From: Microbacterium sp. ProA8
GTDB lineage: Bacteria; Actinomycetota; Actinomycetes; Actinomycetales; Microbacteriaceae
Assembly: GCF_039905635.1 (NCBI RefSeq)
Contig: NZ_CP157000.1
Coordinates: 2,294,001-2,358,000 of the forward strand
Direction: 5' to 3'
Length of the DNA: 64,000 bases
Part shown: in pieces, positions 28,108 through 35,814 of the stretch
Numbering within the stretch: the first letter of the stretch is position 1
How the letters are laid out: each line of letters begins with the position of its first letter
Program-made: the position numbers and the translations under genes
Notes under the pieces: model-generated
Seen by the model: only the letters and a program-made list of their open reading frames with translations
Database searches by the model: none
What the model was told of the DNA's origin: nothing

Positions 28108-28371
28108 ATGACCACCGTCATCGAAGCTCGATCGTCCGACACGCCGACACTCACCTCGCACCCGCGCGTGCGCCTCGTCGCCGCCGCACCTTCGCTCTGG
28201 CGCGTGCTGGACTCCGCCGGCATCGTCATCGGCCATCTGCAGCAGGTGGCTCATGCCCGCGGCACCCGCTTCCGGGCACGCCGCTTCCACAGGCCGTCTC
28301 AGGCATTCCGCGACATCGGCGAGTTCTGGAGCGCCGACGAGGCGGTCGAATGCCTGAGGTTCGCACGCTGA
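28108..28371 (+). CDS. small conserved hypothetical protein
   Basis: The 87-residue product starts MTTVIEARS at an ATG with a strong GGAGGA site; an in-frame ATG at 28093 is less likely. It is basic in the centre (RGTRFRARRFHRP) and has an aromatic segment LWRVLDSAGIVIGHLQQVA. No function is recognised. The 230-base region upstream shared with ssb contains GTTCGCGCGAAC and a GTTCGAA half site. Confidence 0.7.
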   Translation: MTTVIEARSSDTPTLTSHPRVRLVAAAPSLWRVLDSAGIVIGHLQQVAHARGTRFRARRFHRPSQAFRDIGEFWSADEAVECLRFAR

Positions 28372-28391
28372 GCCGAGCCGCGCCCGGCCGA

Positions 28392-29825
28392 TCAGATGAC
28401 GGAGCCGACCCGCTCCACGAGCGCAGACGGCGCACCCGCCTGCACCGACGCCCAGACTTCGCCGAGCACGCTCGCGGCGCGCACCATCTCTTCCGGCGGC
28501 GCGGTGAACGGCACTCGCAGGTGGCGTTCGTGTCCGCCCTCCACCGAGAACCGCGGCCCGGCGCTCAGCAGGAGCCCGTGTGATCGCGCCTCCATGACGA
28601 GGGCGGAGCTGAGGGGCGAGCCCAGCTCGATCCACAACGAGACTCCCCCGTGCACGACCGGGATGTCCCACGACGGCACCACCGACCGCAGCGTGTCCAC
28701 CAGCGCGTCGCGTCCCGCGCGCAGCAGTTGCGAGCGCTGCAGCACGATCTCGTCGAAGTGGGCGAGAAGGCGGGTGGCGATGGCCTGCTCGAACTCCGGT
28801 GTTCCGAGGTCGTGTGCGGGCCGGGCCGCCACCAGTCGGCCGATCAGTTCGCCGTCGGCGCGCACCCAGCCGAGGCGCAGCCCTCCCCACACGGTCTTGC
28901 CCAGCGAGCCGATCCGCACCACTGTCCCGGGTTCCGCTGACTCGAACCCCGGCGCGAGCCCGCCGCGGTCGATGTCGAGATCCGCTGTCGTCTCGTCCAG
29001 CACCAGCACCGAGCCTGAGCGCTCCCCCGCAGCGAGCAGAGCCTGCCGTTCGTGCGCCGTCATGCTGCGTCCGGTCGGATTCTGGAAGTCGGGCATGAGG
29101 TACGCCATCACGGGCAGTGTGCGCGCGAAAGCCTGCTCGGCGCGGTCGACGTCCCACCCGTCATCCGTCGTCACGGGGACGCCGACGAGCCGCGCGCCGG
29201 CGCGGCGCAGCGCGTCGGCAGCGTGCGGGTAGGTGGGCGTCTCCACGAGGACGCGGTCACCGCGACCGATCAGCACCGACGACACGAGATGGATCGCGCT
29301 CTGCGCACCGGTCGTCACGAGCACCTCGTCCGGATGCGTCGGAACGCCCCGTTCGGTGTACCGGCGCGCGATGGCCTCGCGAAGCTCGATGCGCCCGAGA
29401 ACGTCGTAGCCCACCCGGGAGACCAGCGCCGATGCGTTCGCGGCCGTCTCGGACATGATCCCGGCGAGGCCCGGCCAGGCGGGCGGACTGGCCTGCTGAA
29501 GATCGATCATGCCGTCCATCGCCTCGAACCGGCCGGGGTCCCGGCGCCGGAGGGGCAGCGTGACGCTGCCGGATCCGCGGAGGCTCGCGATGTGGGCGGT
29601 CTCTCGGAGGCTGCGGTAGGCCGCCGCGACGGTGCTGCGACTCACCTGCAGGGCGCCGGCCAGCTCTCTCTCGGCGGGCAGTGTCGTCCGCGGTGCGAGC
29701 CGGTTGTCCAGACACAGCAGACGGATGCCGTCGGCCAGAGCCTCGTACGCGGGCTCTCTCGTGCGCCATCCACCCAGCGATTGCGCCAGCGCGCGGGCCG
29801 ACATCCGCGAATCCATGGGAGCCAT
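28392..29825 (-). CDS. MocR/YczR-type transcriptional regulator
   Basis: The N-terminal winged helix of the GntR type (AYEALADGIRLL to ELAGALQVSRSTVAAAYRSL) is fused to a fold-type I aminotransferase-like domain. The PLP-binding block RIGSLGKTVWGGLR holds the expected Lys, and QNPTGRSMT and VLDETTADLDID are also family marks. The ATG at 29825 gives 477 residues; ATGs at 29816 and 29804 are alternatives. It is divergent from a YczE-type membrane gene, the classic genomic pair, and the ATTGG dyads between them are the probable operator. Confidence 0.88.
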   Translation of the reverse strand: MAPMDSRMSARALAQSLGGWRTREPAYEALADGIRLLCLDNRLAPRTTLPAERELAGALQVSRSTVAAAYRSLRETAHIASLRGSGSVTLPLRRRDPGRFEAMDGMIDLQQASPPAWPGLAGIMSETAANASALVSRVGYDVLGRIELREAIARRYTERGVPTHPDEVLVTTGAQSAIHLVSSVLIGRGDRVLVETPTYPHAADALRRAGARLVGVPVTTDDGWDVDRAEQAFARTLPVMAYLMPDFQNPTGRSMTAHERQALLAAGERSGSVLVLDETTADLDIDRGGLAPGFESAEPGTVVRIGSLGKTVWGGLRLGWVRADGELIGRLVAARPAHDLGTPEFEQAIATRLLAHFDEIVLQRSQLLRAGRDALVDTLRSVVPSWDIPVVHGGVSLWIELGSPLSSALVMEARSHGLLLSAGPRFSVEGGHERHLRVPFTAPPEEMVRAASVLGEVWASVQAGAPSALVERVGSVI

Positions 29826-29834
29826 GGTAGTCGT

Positions 29835-29870
29835 ATTGGACTGCAGGCGACGTGCCAATCATGAGATTGG
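29835..29870. promoter_or_regulatory. ATTGG/CCAAT operator between mocR-type gene and yczE
   Basis: Three copies of one pentamer occur in 36 bases: ATTGG at 29835, CCAAT at 29855 and ATTGG at 29866. The last two form an inverted repeat with a 6-base centre, and the first and second form one with a 15-base centre. The position between the divergent starts fits autoregulation and activation of yczE by the MocR protein. Confidence 0.7.
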
Positions 29871-29878
29871 ATGGAGGC

Positions 29879-30484
29879 ATGCCACGCCGGATCACCCAAC
29901 TGCTCGTCGGTCTCTTCCTCTACGGAGCCGGCTGCGCCCTGACAGTCGAAGCGGGGCTCGGCGTCGACCCGTGGACCGTCTTCGCCGAAGGGCTCTCTGT
30001 GCGAACCGGGATCGGCATCGGCTGGATCACCAACATCGTCGGCTTCTTCGTGCTGCTGCTGTGGATCCCGCTGCGCCAGAAGCCGGGTGTCGGCACCATC
30101 GCGAACATCCTCCTCGTCGGTACGAGCATGCAGCTCGCGCTCGGCGTCGTCCCGCCGGTGACGGGGTTCGTGCTGCAGCTGGCGACGCTGCTGGGCGGCA
30201 TCCTGCTCGTCGCGCTCGCATCCGGTCTCTATATCGGGGCGCGCTTCGGTCCCGGTCCTCGTGACGGCCTGATGACCGGCCTGAACGCACGACTGGGCTG
30301 GCCGATCTGGCTCTGCCGTGCGCTGGTCGAGCTGTCGGTGCTGCTGGTGGGGTGGCTGCTCGGCGGTACGGTCGGCATCGGAACGGTGCTCTTCGCGGTG
30401 CTGATCGGGCCGCTCGTGCACGTCGCGCTGCCGCTCTTCGACACCCGCCAGAAAACGCCGGCCGTCTCTCAACGGCCGGCGTGA
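29879..30484 (+). CDS. yczE: YczE-like integral membrane protein
   Basis: The 201-residue protein has five hydrophobic segments and the family blocks LLVGLFLYGAGCALTVEAGL, GVDPWTVFAEGL and GARFGPGPRDGLMTGL. The ATG at 29879 is chosen since it precedes the conserved start; ATG at 29861 lies in the operator. Its biochemical role is not established. The last codons form one arm of a terminator hairpin. Confidence 0.86.
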   Translation: MPRRITQLLVGLFLYGAGCALTVEAGLGVDPWTVFAEGLSVRTGIGIGWITNIVGFFVLLLWIPLRQKPGVGTIANILLVGTSMQLALGVVPPVTGFVLQLATLLGGILLVALASGLYIGARFGPGPRDGLMTGLNARLGWPIWLCRALVELSVLLVGWLLGGTVGIGTVLFAVLIGPLVHVALPLFDTRQKTPAVSQRPA

Positions 30485-30517
30485 AGCGCCCGCACGGGGG
30501 GACGAGCCCCTCCCGTG
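30455..30517 (+). terminator. double hairpin terminator after yczE
   Basis: A perfect 11-bp stem ACGCCGGCCGT/ACGGCCGGCGT (30455 to 30482) overlaps the yczE stop. A second hairpin CACGGG...CCCGTG (30493 to 30517) follows. They separate yczE from the convergent small gene. Confidence 0.8.
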
Positions 30518-30524
30518 AGGTCGC

Positions 30525-30737
30525 TCAGTGTTCGCGGAACTGGGGCCAGTCGCTTCCGGGCGCCATCCGCGAGTGCAGCGCGCTCTTGGCGATCTCCATC
30601 GTGGGGTACGTCCCTGCGACGTGATCTGCCCCCGCCATCGTGACGGTGTAGCCGTCATCGTCCTTGCGGATGCTGCCGGCGACGCCTGATTCGCCGTAGG
30701 CGACCCAGAGCGCGTGGTGCGTCTGTGCGGTGCTCAT
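30525..30737 (-). CDS. small conserved hypothetical protein
   Basis: The 70-residue protein begins MSTAQTHHALWVAYGE with AAAGGAG upstream of the ATG. It has an alternating pattern (GYTVTMAGADHVAGTYPTMEIAK) consistent with a small beta-rich fold. I recognise a conserved actinobacterial small protein but no function. Confidence 0.75.
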   Translation of the reverse strand: MSTAQTHHALWVAYGESGVAGSIRKDDDGYTVTMAGADHVAGTYPTMEIAKSALHSRMAPGSDWPQFREH

Positions 30738-30842
30738 GGTGAACTCCTTTCGATGCCTCCGATGCCGACGCTACGCCGCGCCCGCGGCAAGCGCCAGCGT
30801 CCGCGACCGCGTGGCGCGACCCGGTAGTGTGGAATCACCCTT

Positions 30843-30915
30843 CCCTCCGTAGCTCAGGGGACAGAGCGAGCGGTTTCTACCCGCAAGGTCGGGGGTTCGA
30901 ATCCTCCCGGAGGGG
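30843..30915 (+). tRNA. tRNA-Arg(TCT)
   Basis: The cloverleaf is complete: acceptor CCCTCCG/CGGAGGG, D arm GCTC...GAGC, anticodon loop TTTCTAC with TCT, T loop TTCGAAT and discriminator G. It reads AGA codons. No CCA is encoded. It lies just upstream of oligoribonuclease. Confidence 0.92.
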
Positions 30916-30983
30916 CTTACGGGACCGGCGTGGGAGCTGGAACCCTGGTTCAGGCCCATGGGATGTCTGGACTAGCGACAAGG

Positions 30984-31619
30984 ATGGAGCACATGGTGGG
31001 TGCATCCGAGAACGATCGTCTGGTGTGGATCGACTGCGAGATGACGGGCCTCGATCTGGGCGTCGACGAGTTGGTGGAGATCGCCGTCGTGGTGACCGAT
31101 TTCGAGCTGCGCGCGCTCGACCCCGGTTTCGACGTCGTGATCAAGCCTGACGACTCGGCGATGGCGAACATGAACGAGTTCGTGACCAACATGCATCGCT
31201 CGTCCGGCCTCCTGGACGAGATCCCGCACGGCGTGAGCCTGGCGGATGCCGAGTTCCAGGTTCTCGAGTACATCCAGCGCTTCGTTCCCCTCGAAGGCAA
31301 GGCGCCCCTCGCAGGCAACACCATCGGCACCGACCGGATGTTCCTCGCGAAGTACATGCCGCGCGTGGATCGCTGGCTGCACTACCGGAACGTCGACGTG
31401 TCGAGCATCAAGGAGCTCGCACGTCGCTGGTACCCCCGCGCGTACATCCACGCGCCGGCGAAGGACGGCGGCCACCGCGCCCTCGCGGACATCGTCGAGT
31501 CGATTCGCGAGCTCGCCTACTACCGCCAGGCGGTGTTCGTCCCCGAGCCCGGTCCGACGAGCGACGGCGCGCGCGCCGCAGCGGCTGCCGTCGTGTCGTC
31601 GTTTGCCCCAGAGGTGTGA
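30984..31619 (+). CDS. orn: oligoribonuclease
   Basis: The DEDD exonuclease blocks are WIDCEMTGLD near the N-terminus, NMHRSSGL, and DGGHRALADI near residue 165. Orn degrades 2 to 5-nt RNAs and pGpG to mononucleotides and is conserved in actinobacteria. ATG at 30993 (three codons later, with GGAG upstream) is an equally good start. It stands between tRNA-Arg and tRNA-His, a common actinobacterial order. Confidence 0.93.
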   Translation: MEHMVGASENDRLVWIDCEMTGLDLGVDELVEIAVVVTDFELRALDPGFDVVIKPDDSAMANMNEFVTNMHRSSGLLDEIPHGVSLADAEFQVLEYIQRFVPLEGKAPLAGNTIGTDRMFLAKYMPRVDRWLHYRNVDVSSIKELARRWYPRAYIHAPAKDGGHRALADIVESIRELAYYRQAVFVPEPGPTSDGARAAAAAVVSSFAPEV

Positions 31620-31656
31620 GAGAATCGTTGGGTTGCCCGCTCAGGCGGGAGACATG

Positions 31657-31732
31657 GTGGGTATAGCTCAGTTGGTAGAGCGCTGGCTTGTGGTGCCGGA
31701 TGTCGCGGGTTCGAGTCCCGTTACTCACCCCA
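31657..31732 (+). tRNA. tRNA-His(GTG), likely prophage integration target
   Basis: Acceptor GTGGGTA pairs with TACTCAC (one G-T), the anticodon loop is TTGTGGT with GTG, the T loop is TTCGAGT, and CCA is encoded. A G at 31656 can serve as the His-specific G-1 facing C73. An integrase gene begins about 540 bases downstream, so the 3' half is the best candidate for the attachment core. Confidence 0.93.
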
Positions 31733-31735
31733 GTA
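31700..31735 (+). other. putative attL in the 3' part of tRNA-His
   Basis: Tyrosine-integrase prophages usually use the T arm and 3' end of a tRNA gene, and this tRNA directly borders phage genes. The matching attR copy should lie beyond the right edge; no second copy was seen here. The exact core is not defined. Confidence 0.45.
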
Positions 31736-31738
31736 AAA

Positions 31739-31770
31739 CCCCCGAGATTCCGCGGATCTCGGGGGTTTTT
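31739..31770 (+). terminator. intrinsic terminator after tRNA-His
   Basis: CCCCCGAGAT and ATCTCGGGGG form a 10-bp stem with a 7-base loop followed by TTTTT. It would end the orn/tRNA transcript. Confidence 0.9.
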
Positions 31771-31837
31771 CCGTTCCATGCCTACATCCAGCACTGCATT
31801 CCTGTTAATCTGTAGGTGAGTACCACCCACAAAAAGA

Positions 31838-31867
31838 GCCCCGCACCTGCTAGCGACAGGCCGGGGC
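31838..31867 (+). other. leader hairpin before the first prophage gene
   Basis: GCCCCG and CGGGGC, with inner CCTG/CAGG, form a stem-loop between the attachment region and the ribosome site AAGGAG of the 31895 gene. It could be a protective or regulatory leader for the integrase transcript. Confidence 0.5.
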
Positions 31868-31894
31868 AATGGACGAACTACCAAGGAGTTCGAC

Positions 31895-32284
31895 ATGTAC
31901 CAGCCTACCGATGTCGGCAAGCGGGAACCGCACGACGAGAAGACGCCCGAAGAGGTAATCACGCTGATGATCCGTGAGCAGGGCCTGGATGATGGCGGGT
32001 CCAGCCCACACTCCTGGCGATGTGAGCACGCGGACCGCTACCCGGACTACTGCACATGCGTGAACGACATGCGCGACGCCATCCTCGACGCGCTCGTCTA
32101 CAAGGCGTACTTCGAGGAAGCCGAGAGTGCGCTGCGCTGGCTTGACCCGGAAGGGGAAGTCCAGCGACGAGTGTTGAACGCCTCCCCCCATGCAGGCGAC
32201 CACGTGTGGGTGGACTACTTCATGGTCCACAAGATCCACGGGCCCGTCATCTGCGCGCTGTGCGGGGCGCTGCAAGATGCCTAA
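31895..32284 (+). CDS. phage hypothetical protein with Cys/His pairs, upstream of integrase
   Basis: The 129-residue protein starts after AAGGAG. It carries HSWRCEHADRYPDYCTC and a C-terminal CALCGA, which look like metal-ligand clusters, within an otherwise acidic helical protein. Its last 8 bases overlap the integrase start, so it is translated just before integrase and could be a partner or control protein of recombination. No family is recognised. Confidence 0.75.
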   Translation: MYQPTDVGKREPHDEKTPEEVITLMIREQGLDDGGSSPHSWRCEHADRYPDYCTCVNDMRDAILDALVYKAYFEEAESALRWLDPEGEVQRRVLNASPHAGDHVWVDYFMVHKIHGPVICALCGALQDA

Positions 32285-33470
32285 GCCGTCGCCGCGCAGG
32301 AACAGTGACGGCACCGTGTCGTGGCGGGTGCAGTTCCGCATCGACGGCAGGGTGAAACAGGAGACCTTCGAGAACGAGAAGGCTGCCGCGGAGTTCGCCC
32401 GACTGGTGACCACAGCGGGAGGGAAGGCTGCCAGGGATGTGCTCACACGACGCGCTGAGGGCACATCTGCGGCGGTAACACTCCGCACCTGGACCGCCCG
32501 CTACCTCGACCCTGCCAGCGGCCTCCTGACGGGCGTGGAACCCGGCACTAGGAAAGGATACGAACGGGCTGCGAACAACAGCTTCCTCCGCATCCTCGGA
32601 GACTTCCCCGTAGACGCCATCCAACGCGCCGACGTCGGACGGTGGCTCGCATGGCAGGAAGCGCAACCCTCACGACGTGGCGGTGGGCGGGCTGTGGCGG
32701 CGAAGACGATCCGCAACTATCACGGCATCCTCTCCTCAGTCCTCGCATCCGCAGTGTCAGAGAAGATCCGTGAAGACAACCCCGCATACAAGACCCGGCT
32801 ATCGAAAGGCCAAAAGCGGGAGGGTGTGTTCCTGTCGCCCGAGGAGTTCACCACACTCCTCTACTTCACCCAGGACTACTACCAAGGGTTCGTGTTGTTC
32901 CTCGCATCCACCGGATGCCGTTGGGGTGAAGCAACCGCGCTCACGTGGGGTGACGTAAACGCTCGAGTGACCCCTGCTGTGGTCCGTATCGACAAGGCGT
33001 GGAAGAAGTCTGAGACGAACACCCCCGTCCTGAAGCACCCGAAGTCGTCGAAGGCACGCAGGACGATCAGTATCCAGCCTGACGCGGTTGCGGCGATGGG
33101 TGACAAGGGCGCAACCAACGAGCTCGTGTTCGCAACCCGTGTCCTCCACCGTCGCATCAGCAACCAGATGTTCCGTGACCGGGTATGGAACCCTGCCGTA
33201 GAGAAAGCGATGGACGTGGATCTGTGTGAGGCTGCGGGGCTTGTGCCGTTGACGCGCCGGCCAACCCCACACGACTTGCGCCACTCTCACGCCTCCTGGC
33301 TCATCGCAGCAGGGACACCACTCCCCTACGTCCAGTCACGCCTCGGGCATGAGTCCATCCAGACGACCGTGAACGTGTACGGGCACCTCGTCCCCGAAGC
33401 ACACATACAGATGGCCGACGTCATCGGCGGCACCCTCGCCAACGTCCGGACCCTCAAGCAACTCACCTGA
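32277..33470 (+). CDS. int: tyrosine recombinase (phage integrase)
   Basis: The 397-residue protein has an N-terminal arm-type domain (SWRVQFRIDGRVKQETF), a SAM-like core-binding domain (residues 65 to 165) and a catalytic domain. Catalytic residues are R in TGCRWGEA, HxxR in PHDLRHSHASW, H in LGHESIQTTVNVYGH and the Tyr in that last block. It catalyses site-specific integration and excision, presumably at tRNA-His. The start is the ATG at 32277, overlapping the upstream gene. Confidence 0.95.
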   Translation: MPKPSPRRNSDGTVSWRVQFRIDGRVKQETFENEKAAAEFARLVTTAGGKAARDVLTRRAEGTSAAVTLRTWTARYLDPASGLLTGVEPGTRKGYERAANNSFLRILGDFPVDAIQRADVGRWLAWQEAQPSRRGGGRAVAAKTIRNYHGILSSVLASAVSEKIREDNPAYKTRLSKGQKREGVFLSPEEFTTLLYFTQDYYQGFVLFLASTGCRWGEATALTWGDVNARVTPAVVRIDKAWKKSETNTPVLKHPKSSKARRTISIQPDAVAAMGDKGATNELVFATRVLHRRISNQMFRDRVWNPAVEKAMDVDLCEAAGLVPLTRRPTPHDLRHSHASWLIAAGTPLPYVQSRLGHESIQTTVNVYGHLVPEAHIQMADVIGGTLANVRTLKQLT

Positions 33471-33528
33471 CGTCAAAGCAGTCTGGTATGCAGTCGCGGT
33501 TACCTGGGCCTACTTCCCTCTACCGGTT

Positions 33529-33544
33529 CCCGTGATTTCACGGG
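33529..33544 (+). terminator. hairpin after integrase
   Basis: CCCGTGA-TT-TCACGGG forms a 7-bp stem. The flanks TACTTCCC and GGGAAGTA extend the symmetry. Two CACAGGT direct repeats follow and could be arm-type integrase sites. The rest of the 165-base gap holds no gene. Confidence 0.55.
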
Positions 33545-33634
33545 GAAGTAGCCACAGGTTGTCACAGGTAAGCCCTGAAAACAGCCACTAAACCGCCACC
33601 AGCCGATACCAAGGTGCGCGGGTAGTCTCACTTC

Positions 33635-33922
33635 ATGGCGGACTGGCACCCTATCGAAGCGGCCGTTGAGGGTCCGACTGGTGTGTGGCGGATGGTTGAT
33701 CCGGACGGCAACGAATACGGGCGTATCGAACTGCGTCGGGTGATGAACGGCACCGAGCTGCGTTACAAGGTGATGCGGCACGGTGCCGTGATCGGGTGGG
33801 CTGTCACGTTGCGGGATGCCTGCTACCGGGTACACATGGCGTTCCTCGCCAGCCATGGTCCCGGTGGTGGTGCCATCGCGGACTGGGGTGAGAAGACCGG
33901 GAATCAAAGATCCAAGCGGTGA
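33635..33922 (+). CDS. phage hypothetical protein
   Basis: The 95-residue protein begins MADWHPIEAAVEGPTGVW. It has a beta-rich middle (DGNEYGRIELRRVMNGTELRYKVMRHG) and a hydrophobic turn GWAVTLRDACYRVH. No family recognised. Its stop overlaps the start of the next small gene (TGATG), so the two form a rightward operon opposite to the lysis genes. Confidence 0.72.
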   Translation: MADWHPIEAAVEGPTGVWRMVDPDGNEYGRIELRRVMNGTELRYKVMRHGAVIGWAVTLRDACYRVHMAFLASHGPGGGAIADWGEKTGNQRSKR

Positions 33923-34110
33923 TGTATCAGGGGAGCGTTTACCGTCCTCCCAGGGGTATGGACACGCGCCACCACACTGTCACCCCCGCCGCCGAAGTCT
34001 TCCCCACAGGCATCCCCTACCATGCGGACGACGACACCCCATGCGACTCCCCCGGGCCATGCTCACACCTGCGACTCGTGTACTGGCGGACCCTCCCGTT
34101 CCAGTACTGA
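33922..34110 (+). CDS. DDDTxCxSPxxC mini-protein A
   Basis: The 62-residue product contains VFPTGIPYHADDDTPCDS followed by PGPC and a VYW triplet. It matches the product of the leftward gene at 36006 to 36158 over about 30 residues, with the same spacing of DDDT, both Cys and VYW. The GTG at 33919 is an alternative start. Two close cysteines may bind a metal or form a disulfide. It is followed by a strong bidirectional terminator. Confidence 0.7.
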   Translation: MYQGSVYRPPRGMDTRHHTVTPAAEVFPTGIPYHADDDTPCDSPGPCSHLRLVYWRTLPFQY

Positions 34111-34121
34111 CAACACGAAAA

Positions 34122-34161
34122 CGCCCCCGAACCTGACACCGAAGTGCCAGGCCCGGGGGCG
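34122..34161. terminator. bidirectional terminator between converging prophage operons
   Basis: CGCCCCCG pairs with CGGGGGCG and, after a two-base bulge on each side, CCTG with CAGG and CAC with GTG around a GAAA-containing loop. On the minus strand it is followed by TTTTCG. It ends both the rightward mini-operon and the leftward lysis operon. Confidence 0.85.
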
Positions 34162-34168
34162 TGAGTGT

Positions 34169-34240
34169 TTAGAACCAGCGGAACAGGAATCTGAGCGTCA
34201 GGGTGATCGAGTTGCCCTTGAAGGGCGTGTACCGGATCAA
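34169..34240 (-). CDS. candidate 23-residue protein at the end of the lysis operon
   Basis: A TTG codon overlapping the holin stop (TTGA) opens a frame of 23 codons ending in TAA just before the terminator. The peptide is basic and aromatic, with IRYTPFKGNS then a Leu/Phe/Thr/Arg-rich end (LTLRFLFRWF), as expected for a membrane-active or membrane-bound mini-protein. No separate ribosome site is seen; it would rely on coupling. Confidence 0.45.
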   Translation of the reverse strand: MIRYTPFKGNSITLTLRFLFRWF

Positions 34241-34476
34241 CCGGCGCTGCTGTTCGTGTTCGCGACCGCGAGAGTGCCGACCGGGACGCCGAGGTACGCG
34301 AGGACCGCGACGATGCCGACGAGGATGTCGGGCTGTCCGAGCTCGAGCGACGCGAACCAGACCTGTGCGGCGCCGGCCACGATGATGGCGACCACGTAGG
34401 TGCCGTAGATGATGGCGCGTGCCCGGGCGTTCTTCACGATCACGCCGAGGTTCGACGCGTTGGGGATGTCAGACAT
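34237..34476 (-). CDS. putative holin (two membrane segments)
   Basis: The 79-residue protein has two hydrophobic helices (IIYGTYVVAIIVAGAAQVWF and ILVGIVAVLAYLGVPVGTLA) with a charged N-terminus, typical of small phage holins, which permeabilise the membrane to release endolysin. It lies two genes downstream of the endolysin gene. Assignment is by size, topology and position. Confidence 0.75.
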   Translation of the reverse strand: MSDIPNASNLGVIVKNARARAIIYGTYVVAIIVAGAAQVWFASLELGQPDILVGIVAVLAYLGVPVGTLAVANTNSSAG

Positions 34477-34484
34477 GGGTTCTC

Positions 34485-34796
34485 CTAGCGAAGCAAGTTG
34501 GGGAGTAGGGCGATGGCTGCGAGGACGAGCGCGGCGAACCCTGCGAGGCCGCTACCGATCTGGTACCAGGGGGTTCGTGAGGGGATGCGCTGGGCCACCA
34601 TCTCGGTCTGCGACAGTGCGCGGTCTGCGGTCGACTGGGCTTTCTCGATGCCTGCCCGAAACGAGTTGTTGAGGTCGGCTTGCGTGCTTGTGTTCGACTC
34701 CACCGACGACTGCAACGAACCCACCTGACCGGTCAACTGTCCGAGGAGGAAGTTGGTTTGGTCCTGTGGGCGCATGGGGGGTGCGTCTTCGGTCAC
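34485..34796 (-). CDS. lysis-cassette membrane protein with coiled coil
   Basis: The 103-residue protein has an N-terminal Gln/Ser-rich helix (residues 12 to 65, QVGSLQSSVESN and following) likely to form a coiled coil and one C-terminal membrane segment (GSGLAGFAALVLAAIALLP). It may be a second holin or holin regulator. Its start overlaps the endolysin stop (ATGA). Confidence 0.7.
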   Translation of the reverse strand: MTEDAPPMRPQDQTNFLLGQLTGQVGSLQSSVESNTSTQADLNNSFRAGIEKAQSTADRALSQTEMVAQRIPSRTPWYQIGSGLAGFAALVLAAIALLPNLLR

Positions 34797-35755
34797 GAGA
34801 GGGGCCGCTTCTTGAACTCGTCGCGGACGGCGCCGGGGATCGCGCCGAAGTCGTCCGCGAGCTGCGCTTCCACGCGCGCAAGCTGCTCAGGGCTGAGAAG
34901 CGCGTCGAGCTTCGCGTCGTGCGAGCGGAGCACAACCTCTTGCGTCGGCCGCGACGTCCCGTAGTCCAGCGTCGGGTTCGACGTGAGCTGGCCCGACACC
35001 CAGAGTCCATCCGCGGGAAGCGCGGCGATCTCGGCCGGCGTGATGCCACCGACGCCACCGAGAACAGCGTCGAGGTTCTGGTCGGTGACGGGCACGATCT
35101 TCACGGCGGCGGGGTTCGCAGCTGCGAGGATGTTGAGCACGTTCGAGTTGCCGATGTGCTTCACGACACCCGGCGAGACGGCGTAGTCGCCGCGGGCCGT
35201 GTTGCGAATGTACAGAGTCACGTCGGGCTCCTCCTCAATGATTGGTTGGGGCGAGGCGCCCACGAACGGGGTGAAGACGCCGCTGAACGCGGGCACCGGC
35301 CCCCACGGGTCAAGGTCGATCACGTGCCACGGTTCGTCGGGGTAGCCGCGGGAACGCATAATCATTCCCGGGGTGAGTCCGACCGCGCGGACGTCGGCGA
35401 ACCATGCCGCCTGGTTCCACCCGTAGACCTGACCCCAGTTGTGGTAGTCGATCGCGAGTGTTTGCCGGCCTTCCCAGAACCCGCCATGCGAGGACGTTCC
35501 GGGGCGGGCAGCACCGATCCCCCACACCTTCTGTGCGATGACCTGCGCCCAGTACGGGCGGTAGCAGGAGAACCCTTCAGTGGGTGTGAGCCACACGTTC
35601 GGGTTTCGTTTGCGGGCGAGTGCGACGAGGGCGAGGTGTCGGGCGTATGTGGCTGCGGGGAGTCCCCAGTACCAGTCGCCGTCGATCTTGCTCCACCCGC
35701 GTTTGAAGATGACGAGCAGGTTTTCTGGGATGTACCCGTTGGTGTAGGTCGGCAT
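34793..35755 (-). CDS. endolysin, M15 (D-Ala-D-Ala carboxypeptidase-like) peptidase
   Basis: The first 170 residues carry the M15 zinc-peptidase set: SSHGGFWEGRQTLAIDYH (His and Asp ligands) and DEPWHVI (catalytic Glu and His ligand). A second region (residues about 180 to 250, VTLYIRNTARGDYAVSPGVVKH) probably binds the wall or host, and the C-terminus is helical and charged. It cleaves peptidoglycan cross-bridges at lysis. Its gene heads the leftward lysis cassette, just after an intrinsic terminator. Confidence 0.88.
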   Translation of the reverse strand: MPTYTNGYIPENLLVIFKRGWSKIDGDWYWGLPAATYARHLALVALARKRNPNVWLTPTEGFSCYRPYWAQVIAQKVWGIGAARPGTSSHGGFWEGRQTLAIDYHNWGQVYGWNQAAWFADVRAVGLTPGMIMRSRGYPDEPWHVIDLDPWGPVPAFSGVFTPFVGASPQPIIEEEPDVTLYIRNTARGDYAVSPGVVKHIGNSNVLNILAAANPAAVKIVPVTDQNLDAVLGGVGGITPAEIAALPADGLWVSGQLTSNPTLDYGTSRPTQEVVLRSHDAKLDALLSPEQLARVEAQLADDFGAIPGAVRDEFKKRPLS

Positions 35756-35777
35756 CGGCTACCTCCGGGCAACAGAA

Positions 35778-35800
35778 AAGCCCCCGACATGCGGGGGCTT
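35778..35800 (-). terminator. intrinsic terminator between HTH mini-operon and endolysin
   Basis: Read leftward, AAGCCCCCG and CGGGGGCTT form a 9-bp stem with a 5-base loop followed by TTTTC. It should stop transcripts from the mini-operon, and possibly from the tail genes, before the lysis genes. Confidence 0.85.
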
Positions 35801-35814
35801 GAAGGGGCGGCGGG

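Noticed and set aside
33500-33907. Leftward frame of 135 codons
   Set aside because: The rightward frame at 33635 is coupled to the next gene and has a better composition.
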